Positions 1 to 11,900 of a DNA stretch of 64,000 nt are shown in pieces. Position numbers and translations under genes: made by a program. Position 1 is the first letter of the stretch; each line of letters starts with the position of its first letter. The stretch is from Torreya grandis (Eukaryota; Streptophyta; Pinopsida; Cupressales; Taxaceae): positions 186,001 through 250,000 of the forward strand of contig JARHVA010006305.1 in assembly GCA_037957365.1 (NCBI GenBank), in the 5' to 3' direction. The notes under the pieces are model-generated. The model searched no databases, was not told the origin of the DNA, and saw nothing but the letters and a program-made list of their open reading frames with translations.

Positions 1-29
1 CACTATGCAGAAGCCTGATTCTGTGGAAG

Positions 30-1989
30 TGTTGGGTGAATATTTTGTCAATCAGCGTACTGATCAACAAAATAGGTCTGATCAACCACAACAGGAAGAT
101 TGGTCGGCCAGTTGTGCAGGTTTACTACATCAACAGGGGAAAATCTCTCCTCTCATCAAGGGGAGGTTCCCTATAGATACGTAGGAGCTATATACAAAAT
201 AAGTAAGCTAAAAATAACACATGGGGGGTAGAATAAACCATCCATCTCTCTTCTTTCAGAGATGATGCACATAGACAAAGGAGAAAATCCTGGTGTATAC
301 TCTGAAGGCACTTCTCTTCTTTCAGAAGTGTTCTTGCAAGAAACAACAGGAGTTTCTTTCAGGTAGTAAGATGAAAAACCAGTTAACCAGAGGGCGTAGT
401 AACAACAGGATGAAGCAGAACGCAAAGTTTCCACCTCAACTGCCCAAAGAGTATGTCACAAAGGATAATGGGGGCACAAAGTCACCCCAAAATCCTTAAC
501 ACAAAAAGAAAAGAAAAACACAGACTGAAAGCAATTGTGAAAGCACAAAGTCTTCCCACAGTTGGTTTCAGGACACTTCCCCATTACCTTCACTAATTCT
601 GCTTACCAAATTAAATGAATAAGGACACCTTCAGAAGACAGACGTAAGAATGATCTTCTAAAATGACACAAGTCAGAACAACACAAAGTTTGTGAAAAAC
701 TTGCTTTCTCATTCAGATAAAAATGAAAATGAAATTACAACCTGAGCTCAAAGTCTCAGTCTTCTTCTTTCAAAATGGGCAGAGTTTCGCTCTTGTAAAA
801 TGAAAAGTCTCCCTTTCAAATGAGAGAAAATACAAACTTATAGCAACTACCCAAGGATTGGCACCTTTTTCCATGGGATAGCCCATGCTGCAGTCAGTGT
901 CTTCAATGCATCTCCAATTTTGTCTGGAGAGACCATGCTGAGAACAGTGTGCTGCCATAACTATGGTGTGTCCCTTCATCTGATATGTCTCCTCCTTAAT
1001 ATGGACCATCTGGTCCTTTGCATATTTGTCTTTACTTCATGGAAGAAAATAGGCCATGTCCTTGGTTTGGTGTGCTTAGAAGTCTACTGGATCCACTGTT
1101 CCACCTACGGGAAATAACTCTTTCGAAGACATTTCTAGTCCTTTTCCCCCTTTCTAATTTTGTCTTTTCCAGCTTTGATTTGAGCTATCGAGCTCTCTTT
1201 TCATTTAATCACTTGGTTCTTCCTTTAAGTTCCACGCCTTATTTAAATTTCCACGAATTTTCCCTCACTTTAAATTTGACGTCTGAGGGGCCGTCAATGA
1301 TTGCTAGCTGCTTGAACCGTGTTGAACTTTGAACCTGTGAACCATTTGAAAGTTCATCAGTTCACTCTGTCTCTTTTGGTCCATCGCTTCCCTGCTTAAG
1401 CGCTTCTTTGCTCTCTAGTTGAACCACCGCTTTCGTTGAACTTGCCTTTGGAATCATCCATGTTGCTTCTTTCTTTGCTTGAGGCTGCCTTTGAATTGCT
1501 TGAACCTGTGAACCATTGAACTTTGAACTCTTTTGGTTCAAGGTTCAATCGGTTCATTGGTTCTTTGGTTCTGCCTGTTGTTTGCTCTTCCTAAGCTCTT
1601 TGATCTTCATCGTGCTTGGTTGAACCCTTGAACTTGCGAACACGTTGAACCATTTTGGTTCAAGGTTCAATGGTTCAATGGTTCATTCCTTGCTTAGAAG
1701 CTTGCCGATGAACATTTTTAGTTGAACCAAGGCGTTGAACCAATCCTGAAAATGATTAGGCATTGGAAACTTGTTCTTTTGATTGAACTTGTCTGTAGAA
1801 GCCTTTGAACCTGTTGAACCTGATAACTTCAAGCATGTTGAGTCCGTAGATTTTTGAGAAATCTTTGAAAAATGAATAACCTAAATGCTCAGAGCAATTT
1901 TGAGAAGGGAAGAGAGAAATTTTGGTCATGTAGGACCAAGATAGCTCATATGTTGTTCAAAAAATGAGTGACATTTTTGGGGACCAACA
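30..1989 (-). repeat. 3' LTR of gypsy-like element
   Basis: It aligns along its whole length with 5106-7048, with scattered substitutions and small indels. The shared similarity stops at GGGGACCAACA on the right. Both LTRs hold a dense cluster of TTGAACC and GGTTCAA heptamers, here at about 1310-1840. No clear polypurine tract is seen next to the inner edge; the adjoining bases on the minus strand read GGAGCCAGCTG. Confidence 0.92.
1310..1840. repeat. GGTTCAA/TTGAACC heptamer cluster in 3' LTR
   Basis: More than twenty copies of GAAC/GTTC cores occur in both orientations, most as TTGAACC or GGTTCAA, some as perfect hairpins such as TTGAACC-ATTTT-GGTTCAA. The same cluster occurs in the other LTR at about 6387-6890. 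Being in U3 or R, it may be a regulatory or structural RNA region; this is inference. Confidence 0.75.
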
Positions 1990-2441
1990 GCTGGCTCCAG
2001 TTGGGAAACTTCTTTCATGTGAAAACTTGAAACATAGCTAAGGGGAGTAGAAACCAGAATCTCCAGTGCCTTGAAGTGTGAAATTGGGCTACGGAGTCAT
2101 GCTACCCAAAAAGAAAGGCTCCAAAAATGAAAATGAAAAGCACAAAATAGAACTAAAGACTATACAAATATACATATGTACAGATGATCTTATCTGATGC
2201 CTCAATATTTGAAGCACTTCAGATGCTACCCACTGCAAGACAGTGAAAATGGTGTGCCATCTTGATAAACCAGTAGGAAACCATTTTGTCCCCATAAATG
2301 GTGAAGGGCGAATGGAACTCTCCACCAGGAAACCAATTTTCTATGTCCTCCCTTTGGTTTTCTCCTCTTGCCCCACAACAAGACTTGACTTTTAATCCAA
2401 AAACCATGAATCTTTGCTCTCTTGGCAAAAAGTTCCTTTTC
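1990..2441. other. Untranslated 3' interior of gypsy-like element
   Basis: Lies between the protease frame and the 3' LTR. A minus-strand frame overlaps part of it (about 2527-2219), but I recognise no domain. This is probably non-coding or replaced pol sequence. Confidence 0.5.
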
Positions 2442-3521
2442 CTAATTTTGATGTGCAGTAGCATGGTCCATTGCCATAATTCGTTTCTCTTCTGGTTTAG
2501 TCCAGCACATGATTTGATTGTTCCCATTCAACCCCTGCCAATCATTGGCACTATCAGGCATACTTGGTGTTGTTCTGTCTGAACCAATTCCTAGATCATC
2601 GTCTACAAGATTTTCATTTGTTGAAACATGATTGTCTTCAGTAGATAGAAAATAATTACCCCTCCTTGAAGAATCAAATAGAATTTGACCTTCAGGCCTT
2701 GATGTCTGAGTGACAATGTATTTTGCCTCCTTCTCAGGAAGCAACCTCTACATTACACCTTTCATAGGGATTCTTGCCTGAGACAAGTCCATGCTTAATT
2801 CCCCTCTAACATCCTTGCATAAATTCCACCCAAGAAGGATGCCATATGATGCTGGGACGTCGGCCACTAGGACGATCATCTTGATTCGCTTGTTTGGAAA
2901 GGCAACAAATGCAAATTGGGCGTCTTTATTTTGCCCCAACAGTGGCACTTGTTTGTTCTCCATGGAGAAACATCTCCTAAATGTCTTGGTCAGTGTGAGA
3001 CCTGAAGATTCTGCCACTTTAGCAGGCATGACATTGTCTGAGGCCCCAAAATCAATGATGCAATTATTGACCTGGTGACCATTTATCAACAGGGAAACAT
3101 AGAAAGGCTCTATTTTCCCAGGGGCAGCAAGAGGGGTAATGACAAGATTGTTTGGGATATGCATGTTCCTTGGGGGACCATGAGTTACTTTCTTAACCTC
3201 TTGTCTTGTAGGGATGGTTTGGTTCTTGACACATTGAACCAACTTGTCCAATTGCTCAGGATGAGACTGCAGAAATTCAAATTCAGACATTTGAATTTTG
3301 GTTTTCTTTATATGGTCAATGATATCAAATTCCTGGAATGAGCTAGGAGTAGAGGATGGGAGTTCATCCTTTTTATTTTTGAAAGGGGGAGGACTAGATT
3401 TTGATTTTGAAGTAGAAGGCGTAGGGGCATTTGGGGTACTTACCTTTCTCGCAATCACTGGGTCCTTTGGCTGGAAAGGAAGAGTGAATCCCTGCTTAGC
3501 AATTGAAACTGCTAGTTGAGG
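2442..3521 (-). pseudogene. pro: Retrotransposon aspartic protease and C-terminal tail, broken
   Basis: In frame with gag after a TGA. A Ser/Pro-rich linker precedes a retropepsin-type domain: PFYVSLLINGHQVNN, then IIDFGASDNVMP, then PASYGILLGWNL, which matches the usual flap-to-GRP end of plant gypsy proteases. The catalytic triad should read D-S/T-G; here it is DFG (Asp codon 3051-3053, Phe codon 3048-3050), so the enzyme should be inactive. A TAG at 2748-2750 interrupts the frame, which then continues in register to 2442 with a polar tail of unknown role. No reverse transcriptase follows. Confidence 0.82.
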
Positions 3522-4675
3522 TCACTCCTCTACTTTCTCCTTATCAACTTGTTGAGTTGACTGATTCTTGGACCGGGTAAATACAACATATGACCCCTCA
3601 GCTACATTGCCTTCTCTTCTGGGTTCATCCTGATAGTTCATGAAACCAATGTGGGAGTCACCAGCTGATTCTTCTTGATCCTCCATGAACAGACCAACGT
3701 CATTTTCTTGATCAAACTTAGGTTGGAAAGAGAGATCATGTTTTGTTTCCAAATATCCAACTACTGAGTTGGTTGGAGGCACTTCAAGGGCAAGGTTCCT
3801 CTGTGGGGGAGGAAGGTGATTTGGCTGCCCTTGATTCCTGGTAGCATTGCCTTGGTATGCCTGATTCTGAAATGTCCTCCTTGGCATATCCCAATTAGGA
3901 GAAGCAGACATAACTTGGGCCATTTGTCTTCTGAGGACCAGCAATTCATTTGCTAGCTTTTGCACCATTGGATCAGGGGTGGCTGAAGAGGAGTATTCAG
4001 AAGAAGGAGAAGATTTACCTCTGTTTGGATCTCTTCTAATCTTTCCAGCCAAGATAAGGTCATCTTCTACCTCAGTAGCCAAGTCCTGAGCAGTAGCAAG
4101 GTCTATGTGCCTGGCCCGTCTCAGCAAGAAACTCACTTCAGGTAGTTGTGATTTGATGAAAAAACACTTGAGATTCTGAGGTGTTGGCTGGGCAACCATG
4201 GGAATCATGTGCCTCAGCTTGTTGAACCTGGCAATAAAATCCCTCATAGGCTCATGAGGCTCTTTCTTCATCTGAGTGAGTTGGGCTAGCAAGGCATGTG
4301 CATCTTCTACAGGCTTAAACTTGGCTTCAAATTTGTCTTTTAGAGTGTCCCAATCAGTCACTGATTCAGCCTGCAAGTGGTAAAACCAGTCTACAATAGT
4401 GCCTTGTAGTGTCTCCATGAACAACCTGACTATTATGTCTTCAAATTCTACCCCTATTTTGCCATAGGCTATGTTGAAAGCTGCAATGTGTTCATCAGGA
4501 TGAACTTTCTCATCACCAAAGAATTTGGGGAAATTTTTCCTTAAACTGCGTGGAAGCCTTGAGCTATGATTTGATTATGTAAAAGTGGGATCACAAATCT
4601 GGGTGGAGAATGGATAGGCAAAGCTCTGCTAGCAGCAGAAAAAGAAGCTCTGCCTTGTGCTGGTGACCTAGTGGG
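3522..4675 (-). pseudogene. gag: Retrotransposon gag (frameshifted)
   Basis: The open part (4424 down to 3522, about 300 codons) has the plant retrotransposon gag core: tryptophan-rich WFYHLQAES, then LKDKFEAKF and a downstream FIARFNKLRHM segment. The same frame is open upstream to about 4550 and reads FFGDEKVHPDEHIAAF, a usual gag lead-in. The more N-terminal part, PPRFVIPLLHNQIIAQGF, lies in another frame (about 4675-4550), so a frameshift near 4550 breaks the gene. The frame ends with TGA at 3522-3524 and continues in register into the protease, so the TGA is probably a point mutation in a gag-pro fusion. Gag packages the RNA and forms the particle. Confidence 0.85.
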
Positions 4676-5081
4676 CTAGGAGGAAGACTCCTAGTTCATT
4701 GAAGGTGAGGTTGTGGAGGAAACAACTCAAAATTACTCTGCCACACCAACTCAAAAGTAGGGTCAACAACACCTTGAGATTTCTAGCTTCTTATATAATG
4801 TGGAGTTTCCAGATTGTAGAACAAAAATGGAAAAGAGCAAAATCTACTTCAGCTTGAGGCTTGAGGCTTCAAACTGTGCACTCTTTCCTAGCAGCTCTAG
4901 TTTTGCAGACCAAATAAAATAATGGAAGTGGAGGAAGATGGTAAGGCTATAATGATAATGGGTAAGACACAAAATGAAGTCGCCAGAGTCTATAATGGAT
5001 AAGGGTTATAATGATTATGGGTAAGACATAGGTGATGTTTCAATCTAAAACTTGAGGTTCCAAATTGCACAAAATTACTAT
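4676..5081. other. 5' leader of gypsy-like element
   Basis: Between the primer-binding site and gag. It holds two short repeats of an ATAATG(A)TNATGGGTAAGAC motif near 4950-5030 and no convincing coding sequence. Confidence 0.5.
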
Positions 5082-5100
5082 GTCCCTAGTGAAGTCACCA
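5082..5100 (-). promoter_or_regulatory. Candidate primer-binding site of gypsy-like element
   Basis: Five bases inside the 5' LTR the minus strand reads TGGTGACTTCACTAGGGAC. It begins with TGG, as expected for pairing with the CCA end of a tRNA. I cannot name the primer tRNA with confidence; it is not the initiator-Met type used by the copia elements in this window. Confidence 0.5.
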
Positions 5101-5105
5101 AAAAC

Positions 5106-7048
5106 TATTGGGTGAATATTTTATCAATCAGCGTACTGATCAACAAAATAGGTCTAATCAACCACAGCAAGAAGATTGGTTGGCTAGTTGTGCAGGTTTA
5201 CTACATCAACAGGGGAAAAATCTCTCCTCTCATCAAGGGGAGGTTCCTTATAGATACGTAGGAGCTATATACAAAATAAGTAAGCTGAAAATAACACATG
5301 GGGGAAGAATAGACCATCCATCTCTCTTCTTTCAAAGATGATGCACACAAACAAAGGAGAAAATATTGGTGTAAACTCTAAAGGCACTTCTCTTCTTTCA
5401 AAAGTGTTCTTGCAAGAAACAACAAGAGTTTCTTTCGGGTAGTAAGATGAAAAACCAGTTAACCAGAGGGCGTAGTAACAACAAGATGAAGCAGAACGCA
5501 AAGTTTCCACCTCAACTGCCCAAAGAGTATATCACAAAGGATAATGGGGGCACAAAGTCACCCCAGAATCCTTAACACACAAAGAAAAGAAAAACATAGA
5601 TTAAAAGCAATTGTGAAAGCACAAAGTCTCCCCACAGTTGGTTTTAGGACACTTCCCTATTACCTTCACTAATTCTGCTTACCAAATTAAATGAATAAAG
5701 ACACCTTCAGAAGACAGATGTAAGAATGATCTTCTAAAATGACACAAGTTAGAATAGCACAAAGTCTGTGAAAAACTTGCTTTCTCATTCAGATAAAAAT
5801 GAAAATGAAATTACAACTTGAGCTCAAAGTCTCAGTCTTCTTCTTTCAAAATGGGTAGAGTTTCGCTCTTGTAAAATGAAAATTTTCCCTTTCAAATGAG
5901 AGAAAATACAAACTTATAGCAACTACCCAAGGATTGGCACCTTTTTCCATGGGATAGCCCATGCTGCAGTCAGTGTCTTCAATGCATCTCCAATTTTGTC
6001 TGGAGAGACCATGCTGAGAACAGTGCGCTGCCATAACTATGGCGTGTCCCTTCATCTGATATGTCTCCTTAATATGGACCATTTGGTCCTTTGCATATTT
6101 GTCTTTACTTCATGGAAGAAAACAGGCCGCGTCCTTGGTTTGGTGCACTCAGAAGTCTACTCAATCCACTGTTCCACCTACGGGAAATAACTCTTTCAAA
6201 GACATTTCTGGTCCCTTTCCCCCTTTCTAATTTTGTCTTTTCCAGCTTTGATTTGAGCTATCGAGCTCTCTTTTCATTTAATCACTTGGTTCTTCCTTTA
6301 AGTTCCGCGCTCTATTTAAATTTCCATGAATTTTCCCTCACTTTAAATTTGACGTCTGAGGGGCCGTCAATGATTGCTAGTTGCTTGAATCGTGTTGAAC
6401 TTTGAACCTATGAACCATTTGAAAGTTCATTAGTTCAAAGCTTCATCGATTCACTCTGTCTCTTTTGGTCCATTGCTTCCTTGCTTAAGTGCTTCTTTGC
6501 TCTCTGGTTGAACCACCACTTTCATTGAACTTGCCTTTGGAATCATCCATGTTGCTTCTTTCTTTGCTTGACGCTGCCTTTAAACTGCTTAAACCTGTGA
6601 ACCATTGAACTTTGAACTCTTTTGGTTCAAGGTTCAATCGGTTCATTGGTTCTGCCTATCGTTTGCTCTTCCTAAGCTCTTTGATCTTCATTGTGCTTGG
6701 TTGAACCCTTGAACCTGCGAACACGTTGAACCATTTTGGTTCAAGGTTCAATGGTTCAATGGCTCATTCCTTGCTTAGAAGCTTGCCGATGAACATTTTT
6801 AGTTGAACCAACCCTGAAAATGACTAAGCATTGGAAACTTGTTCTTTTGATTGAACTCGCCTGTAGAAGCCTTTGAACCTGCTAACTTCAAGCATGTTGA
6901 GTCCATAGATTTCTGAGAAAGCTTTGAAAAATGAAGAACTTGAATGCTCAAAACAATTTTGAGAAGGGAAGAGAGAAATTTTGGTCCTGTAGGACCAAGA
7001 TAGCTCATATGTTGTTCCAAAAATGAGTGACATTTTTGGGGACCAACA
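5106..7048 (-). repeat. 5' LTR of gypsy-like element
   Basis: Partner of the repeat at 30-1989 and directly repeated with it. Its outer boundary is followed by TGGAAG, matching the six bases before position 30. Its inner terminus has decayed from TGTTGGG to TATTGGG. It starts transcription of the gag-protease region on the minus strand. Confidence 0.92.
6387..6890. repeat. GGTTCAA/TTGAACC heptamer cluster in 5' LTR
   Basis: Counterpart of 1310-1840 with the same hairpins, including TTGAACCATTTTGGTTCAA. It is retained although the two LTRs have drifted. Confidence 0.75.
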
Positions 7049-7237
7049 TGGAAGAATGCTACATAAGACACATATGATCAGATATGTGGGTAGAATATGA
7101 TGTGGTAGGAAGCCTCAACTAGATCTGGAGCTACAAATGGTTTCGATGGCCAATTTGGCCATGTAAAAACTATTATTTTTGAAATGCATTCTCTTGTTCC
7201 CCTTCACACTCATTGAAAAAGCTCTCTTGTATATGGT

Positions 7238-7435
7238 GATTTTGGGCAGAAGGTCGATGCTGTGCAAAAGACTAGCATTATGTAAAAAATTAACGCTATA
7301 CAAAATATTGATTATGGGTAGAAGGTCGATGATGTGTGGAATATTGATGCCATGCAGAAGACTGACATTGTGCAAAAGACTAATGCTATGTGGAAGATAG
7401 TTGTTGTGTAGAACACTGATTATGTGTGGAAGAAT
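7238..7435. repeat. 18-bp tandem repeat (11 units)
   Basis: Eleven consecutive 18-bp units with consensus near GATGCTATGCAGAAGACT, for example 7256-7273, 7346-7363 and 7364-7381, with no length change between units. Positions 1-29 plus 7049 onward (joined across the gypsy-like insertion) contain the end of a second such array, followed by flank similar to 7435-7530. The repeat lies just upstream of LINE ORF1, so it could be part of the LINE 5' region. Confidence 0.85.
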
Positions 7436-7582
7436 GCTATAGAAGACATGGATGATTAGATTTATGATTAAAATTTGACATGGAAGGAAGCCTCGACTAG
7501 ATATGGAGCTACAAATGGTTCCCTTGGGTAGGGTGGCCATTCCCCACTTTTCCACTCTACTGTCTACAAAGGTTTTGACTTC

Positions 7583-7862
7583 ATGAAGATGGAAGATGAG
7601 GTGGACACCAGAAGTCTGAAACATGTATCTTTTGTGGAGGTGGTATCCCATAAAATAGCTCCAAAAGAAGATCCAAAACCTCTCAAACTTACATCTTTTG
7701 ACTCTGTTGTGATCTTTGATGAGGAGTCTAGACAAATGATAAAATCAAAAGAATTCTTCTTAGCCCTAGGTGTCATCTGTAGATTTATGGATTACTATCC
7801 AAAACTTCAAGAGTTGTATGCTTGGATGTTGAAGCATTGGTAACCCTTCCTATTAGGTGATT
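7583..7862 (+). pseudogene. LINE ORF1, N-terminal part (DUF4283-like)
   Basis: Encodes 87 codons ending FMDYYPKLQELYAWMLKHW, which resembles the N-terminal DUF4283-type domain of plant L1 LINE ORF1 proteins (RNA-binding nucleic-acid chaperone role in the family). A TAA follows at 7841-7843, but the frame then reads PFLLGD up to the insertion point and picks up as LDIYPCEK after 18885. The copia insertion at 7863-18884 therefore split this gene. Start taken at the first ATG; the true start may lie further upstream. Confidence 0.7.
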
Positions 7863-8881
7863 TGTTGAGTGTGGAGCCCTTTGGGGCTATCACATGACCT
7901 TATTGGTACACTTTGGGGGCCTAGAGATCTCCAAGGATGTGGGGAACACATTTTTCCTTTACTCCTCATGTGGGTGAATATTATTAAATGTTTATTTAAT
8001 AATTTTCATGTATACTTCCATGTTTGTTGGAAGTGGGATTGATTTCCTTGTTTTAGGGAATTAATTGTTTATTTAATATTTATGTAATGCATTAGGAGAA
8101 AATTATTAAATGATGTATTTAATAATTTTCATGATGCATTAGGAGAAATTATTAAATGATGTATTTACTTATTTCTATGATACATTAAGAGGAGAAAAAT
8201 TATTAAATGCAATATTTAATAATTTCTTGATGTATTATGCAAGTGGGTTGGACTTCCACATTGGAAGTTGTACCATTTGGAGAGGAATGGCATGTTCCTC
8301 CTCTAAGGACCTTTTAGATATGATTTGAAAGGTGGAAATGGCATGTCATCTTGTGGATAGAGCCTATCTTAGGTGAGGATGGCGAGTTTTCTCTTGGGAG
8401 GATGTTTTCCACACTATTTGCTATTTATACAGGGTGTGGTGTGACTTATGAGAGGTTGTTGAATAGTTTTTATTCTGTAGGTGTGGCTTTGGGAGACAAA
8501 GTCAAAAGTGTAGGTGTTCACTTATAGGGTGTGGTTTAGCATCTTGTGAGATACAAAAAAGTGAAGGTGCAGGTGAAAGTACAACTTTTGTGAAGCATTT
8601 TCTACAGGAGATTTTTCTATCTCTGTGAGAGTTTATTGTAATCCTGTTTACTAATTTATTTGAGGACTTTCTTAGTGGATGTATCCCACATTAGGTGAAC
8701 CATGGTATATCTATATTATGTGTTATTTTTATTTTTGTTCTCTCCTTTTATGCTTTCATTAAACTATGGTTTGAAGGAATTGTTTTCACATAATTAAATT
8801 TGATTTTCAAACATTTAAAATTTGGTTTTGTAATTTTATGGTGGTTAAGAAATCTGATTTACATTCACTTAATTCCTAACA
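7863..8881 (+). repeat. LTR 1 of copia dimer
   Basis: Starts TGTTGAGTGTGGAGCCC and ends TTCCTAACA. TATTTATA at 8422-8429 is a likely TATA box. It contains several ATTATTAAATG(N)ATTTAATAATTT palindromes around 7980-8230. Confidence 0.92.
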
Positions 8882-8883
8882 AT

Positions 8884-8895
8884 TGGTGTCAAAGC
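8884..8895 (+). promoter_or_regulatory. Primer-binding site, unit 1 (tRNA-Met type)
   Basis: TGGTGTCAAAGC lies two bases after LTR 1 and differs by two bases from TGGTATCAGAGC, the complement of the initiator tRNA-Met end used by plant copia elements. Confidence 0.85.
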
Positions 8896-8957
8896 TTTGG
8901 TGGTGTTTTAGCTGAAGTGGTAAATCACAGGAAAGGTTATTAGCTTGCGTGGGAGCT

Positions 8958-11900
8958 ATGGGAGAAGAAATTAGATTCAGAGTTGAGAAATTTGATGGTA
9001 ATAATTTAGGTTTCTGGAAAATGCAGATGGAGGATTACTTATATCATAAGGAAATTCAACTCCCCTTGGAGGGAAAATGAGGACATCCTATATATTGGAC
9101 ATTGCTTGATAGGAAGGCATTAGGAGCCATTCGATTATGCCTTGCATCTTCTATTGCATTTAACATTACAGATTAGATATCTACAAAGGATATCATGGAT
9201 AAACTTGGAAAGTTGTATGAGAAACCCTCAGCTTCAAATAAAAATTTTCTTATGAAAAGATTGTTTAACATGAAAATGTCTGAGACTGGTTTAATTCCTA
9301 ATCCTTTAAATGATTTTAATATGGTTGTAAGTATGCTCACTTTAGTTGGAATTAAGTTTGATGATGAAGTTGGAGTTTTTCTAATTTTATGTTCTTTGCC
9401 AAATAGGTGGGATACTTTGGTTATGGCTGTGAGTAATGCAATTCTTGCCTAGAGAAGCTTAAATTTTGAGGATGTTATAGGTGTGATTCTTAGCGAAGAG
9501 ATGTGAAGGAAAAGCACTAGTGAATCATCTTCAGGTAATGCTTTGTCTATTGATACTAGAGGGAGGCAAAAGGACAAGAGCAAAGGCAATCGTGGAAAGT
9601 CAAAAGGTAGATCTAAATAAATATTTAAAGCTAAGATGATATGCTGGCATTATGGGAAGAGTGGAAACTCAAAGAAGGATTATTGGTCACTTCGAGATAA
9701 GAAGGGCAACAAAGAAGAAACGAATGAGGTAAATGTGACATCAGGTAAAACTAGTCAAGATGCCTTAATTCTTTCTATGGATAATTTTATTGAGTCTTGG
9801 GTATTAGATTTAGGGGCTTCTTTTCATGCCACCCCACATAGGCATTATTTTTTTGATTATGTTCAAGATAATCTAGGACATGTATATCTTGGTGATGATG
9901 AACCATGTGAGATAGTAGGGAACGGTTCTATTCAGGTGAAAATGTAGAATGGGAACACGTGGCTACTTAAGGATGTCAGACATGTACCTATGTTGAGATG
10001 GAATTTGGTTTCAGTGGGGCAATTGGGAAGTGAAGGATGTTCAATTATGTGTACTGTAGATTCTTGGAAATTTACCAAAAGATATCTTGTGATTTCAAGA
10101 GGTAAGAAAGTTGGTACTTTATATTTGACTAGTAGTGTTGATTCTTGTAATTTAGTTGCTACAGATGGAAATGCAACTATGTGGCATTATAGGCTCAGTC
10201 ATATGAGCCATAAAGGCATGGAGATCTTAAAAGATAAGTTGCCTGGATTGAAATATCTAGATCTAGACTTCTGTGAGGATTGTGTGTATAGGAAACATAA
10301 GCGAGTTAAGTTCCTAAAAGTTGGACCCATAAAGAAAGAGCAAAAGTTAGAGTTGGTACACTCAAATGTATGGGGCCTAACTCAGGTATCTTCTATTAGT
10401 GGTTCCAAATATTATGCTACTTTTATTGATGATATAACTAGGAAATTTTGGGTTTATTATATTAAAAAGAAATCTAATATAGTTGACACTTTTTAGAAGT
10501 GGAAATCCTTGGTTCAGAATGAAACATGTCTCTAATTGAAATGTCTCAGATTAGATAATAGAGGTGAGTATTGTAGTAATGTTTTCTTTGATTACTGTTC
10601 TAACAATGGAATCCATAGGCAAAGGATAGTTCTAGGAACTCCATAGCAAAGTGGGGTGTCTGAAAGGATGATTAGAATAATAATTGAATGTGCTAGGAAC
10701 ATAATGTTACATGCTAGGTTGCCTTTACAATTTTGGGTAGAAGTAGTTAGCACAACATTATATCTGATGAATAGAGGACCTTCTATGCCTTTGGATGAAG
10801 GCATTCCTTAGCAATCTTGGTTTGGTAAGAATGTTGATTATTCTTTTCTTAGAATCTTTAGATGTGAGGATTTTGCCTTCATCAAGAAAGAGAATAGGAC
10901 CAAGTTAGAGACTAAATTAGAGAAATGCACCTTTGTTGGATATGGTGAGGATGAATTTGGTTTTTTTTATGGAGAATTAAAGAGAAAAAAAAATATTGGT
11001 CTAGAGATGTAGTCTTTAATGAAAAAGTTATGTATAAGGATTAGTTGCAGGAACAAGAACAAAAAGAGTACATAGTATTGGATGACATTGTAGATGGCAA
11101 AGTATCTAATGAATCAGTTTAGGAATATTCTACACAAGGACCCCAACCTCATATGGTAAGTAGATCTTCTAGGGTACGAAAATCACCTGAACATTTTTCT
11201 CCTTCTTTGAATTATTTGTTACTTAATGACAATGAAGAACCAGAGTGTTATGAGGAAGTAATGCAGTTATATGCCATGTTGAAATGGGAACAAGCTATGG
11301 ATGAAGAGCATAGATCTTTCATGGAGAACCAAACATGGGATTTGGTAAGGCTACCCAAGGGGAAGAGTGAATTACCAAACATGTGGATCTTCAGAATTAA
11401 AGAAGAGGATCAAGGGAGAAAAAGGTATAAGGCTAGGATGGTGGTCAAGGGGTTTGCACAAAAATTAAGTATTAATTTTGATGAGATTTAGTCTCCTATT
11501 GTAAAAATGACTTCTATTAGGACTGTTCTTAGTTTATTTGTAGTTGAGGATTTGCACTTGTTCTCACTTAGAACAAGATGTGAAAACTAATTTTCTTCAT
11601 GGTGATTTGGATGAAGAGTTGTCTATGAAGCAACCACAAGGATATGAGGTCAAAGGGAAGGGGAACGATGTGTGTAGATTAAAGAAGAGCTTGTATGGTC
11701 TTAAACAAGCTCCATGACAATAGTATAATAAATTTGATTATTTTATGTTAGAATAAGTATATCAAAGGTGTAATTCTGATCATTGTGCATACATCAAACA
11801 TTTTGATGATGGTTGTTTTATTATTTTATGCTTGTATATGGATGACATGTTAGTTGCAGGAAAGAACATACAACATATTCATATGTTTAAGAAATAACAT

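Larger units (their letters stand above)
30..7048 (-). mobile_element. Gypsy-like LTR retrotransposon with gag and protease only
   Basis: Complete element bounded by two direct repeats of about 1.95 kb (30-1989 and 5106-7048). The plus-strand ends read TGTTG...CAACA on the left copy; the right copy starts TATTG, one change. TGGAAG lies immediately outside both ends (24-29 and 7049-7054), a likely target-site duplication. The gag and protease frames between the LTRs run on the minus strand, so the right repeat is the 5' LTR. No reverse transcriptase, RNase H or integrase motif is visible in the 3.1-kb interior, so it is non-autonomous and would need enzymes in trans. Assignment to Ty3/gypsy rests on the style of gag and protease. 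The insertion lies in a host segment that is partly repeated at 7400-7530. Confidence 0.9.

Noticed and set aside
1310..1840. tRNA or SINE promoters from GGTTCAA B-box resemblance
   Set aside because: No A-box at the right spacing was seen and the motif occurs in both orientations dozens of times.
2219..2527. 102-codon minus-strand frame downstream of the protease
   Set aside because: It overlaps the end of the protease tail frame and shows no recognised domain; kept only as a note.
7115..7735. 206-codon minus-strand frame with LLHSI/LLHN repeats
   Set aside because: Antisense reading of the 18-bp repeat and of LINE ORF1; the periodic peptide is a by-product of the tandem repeat.
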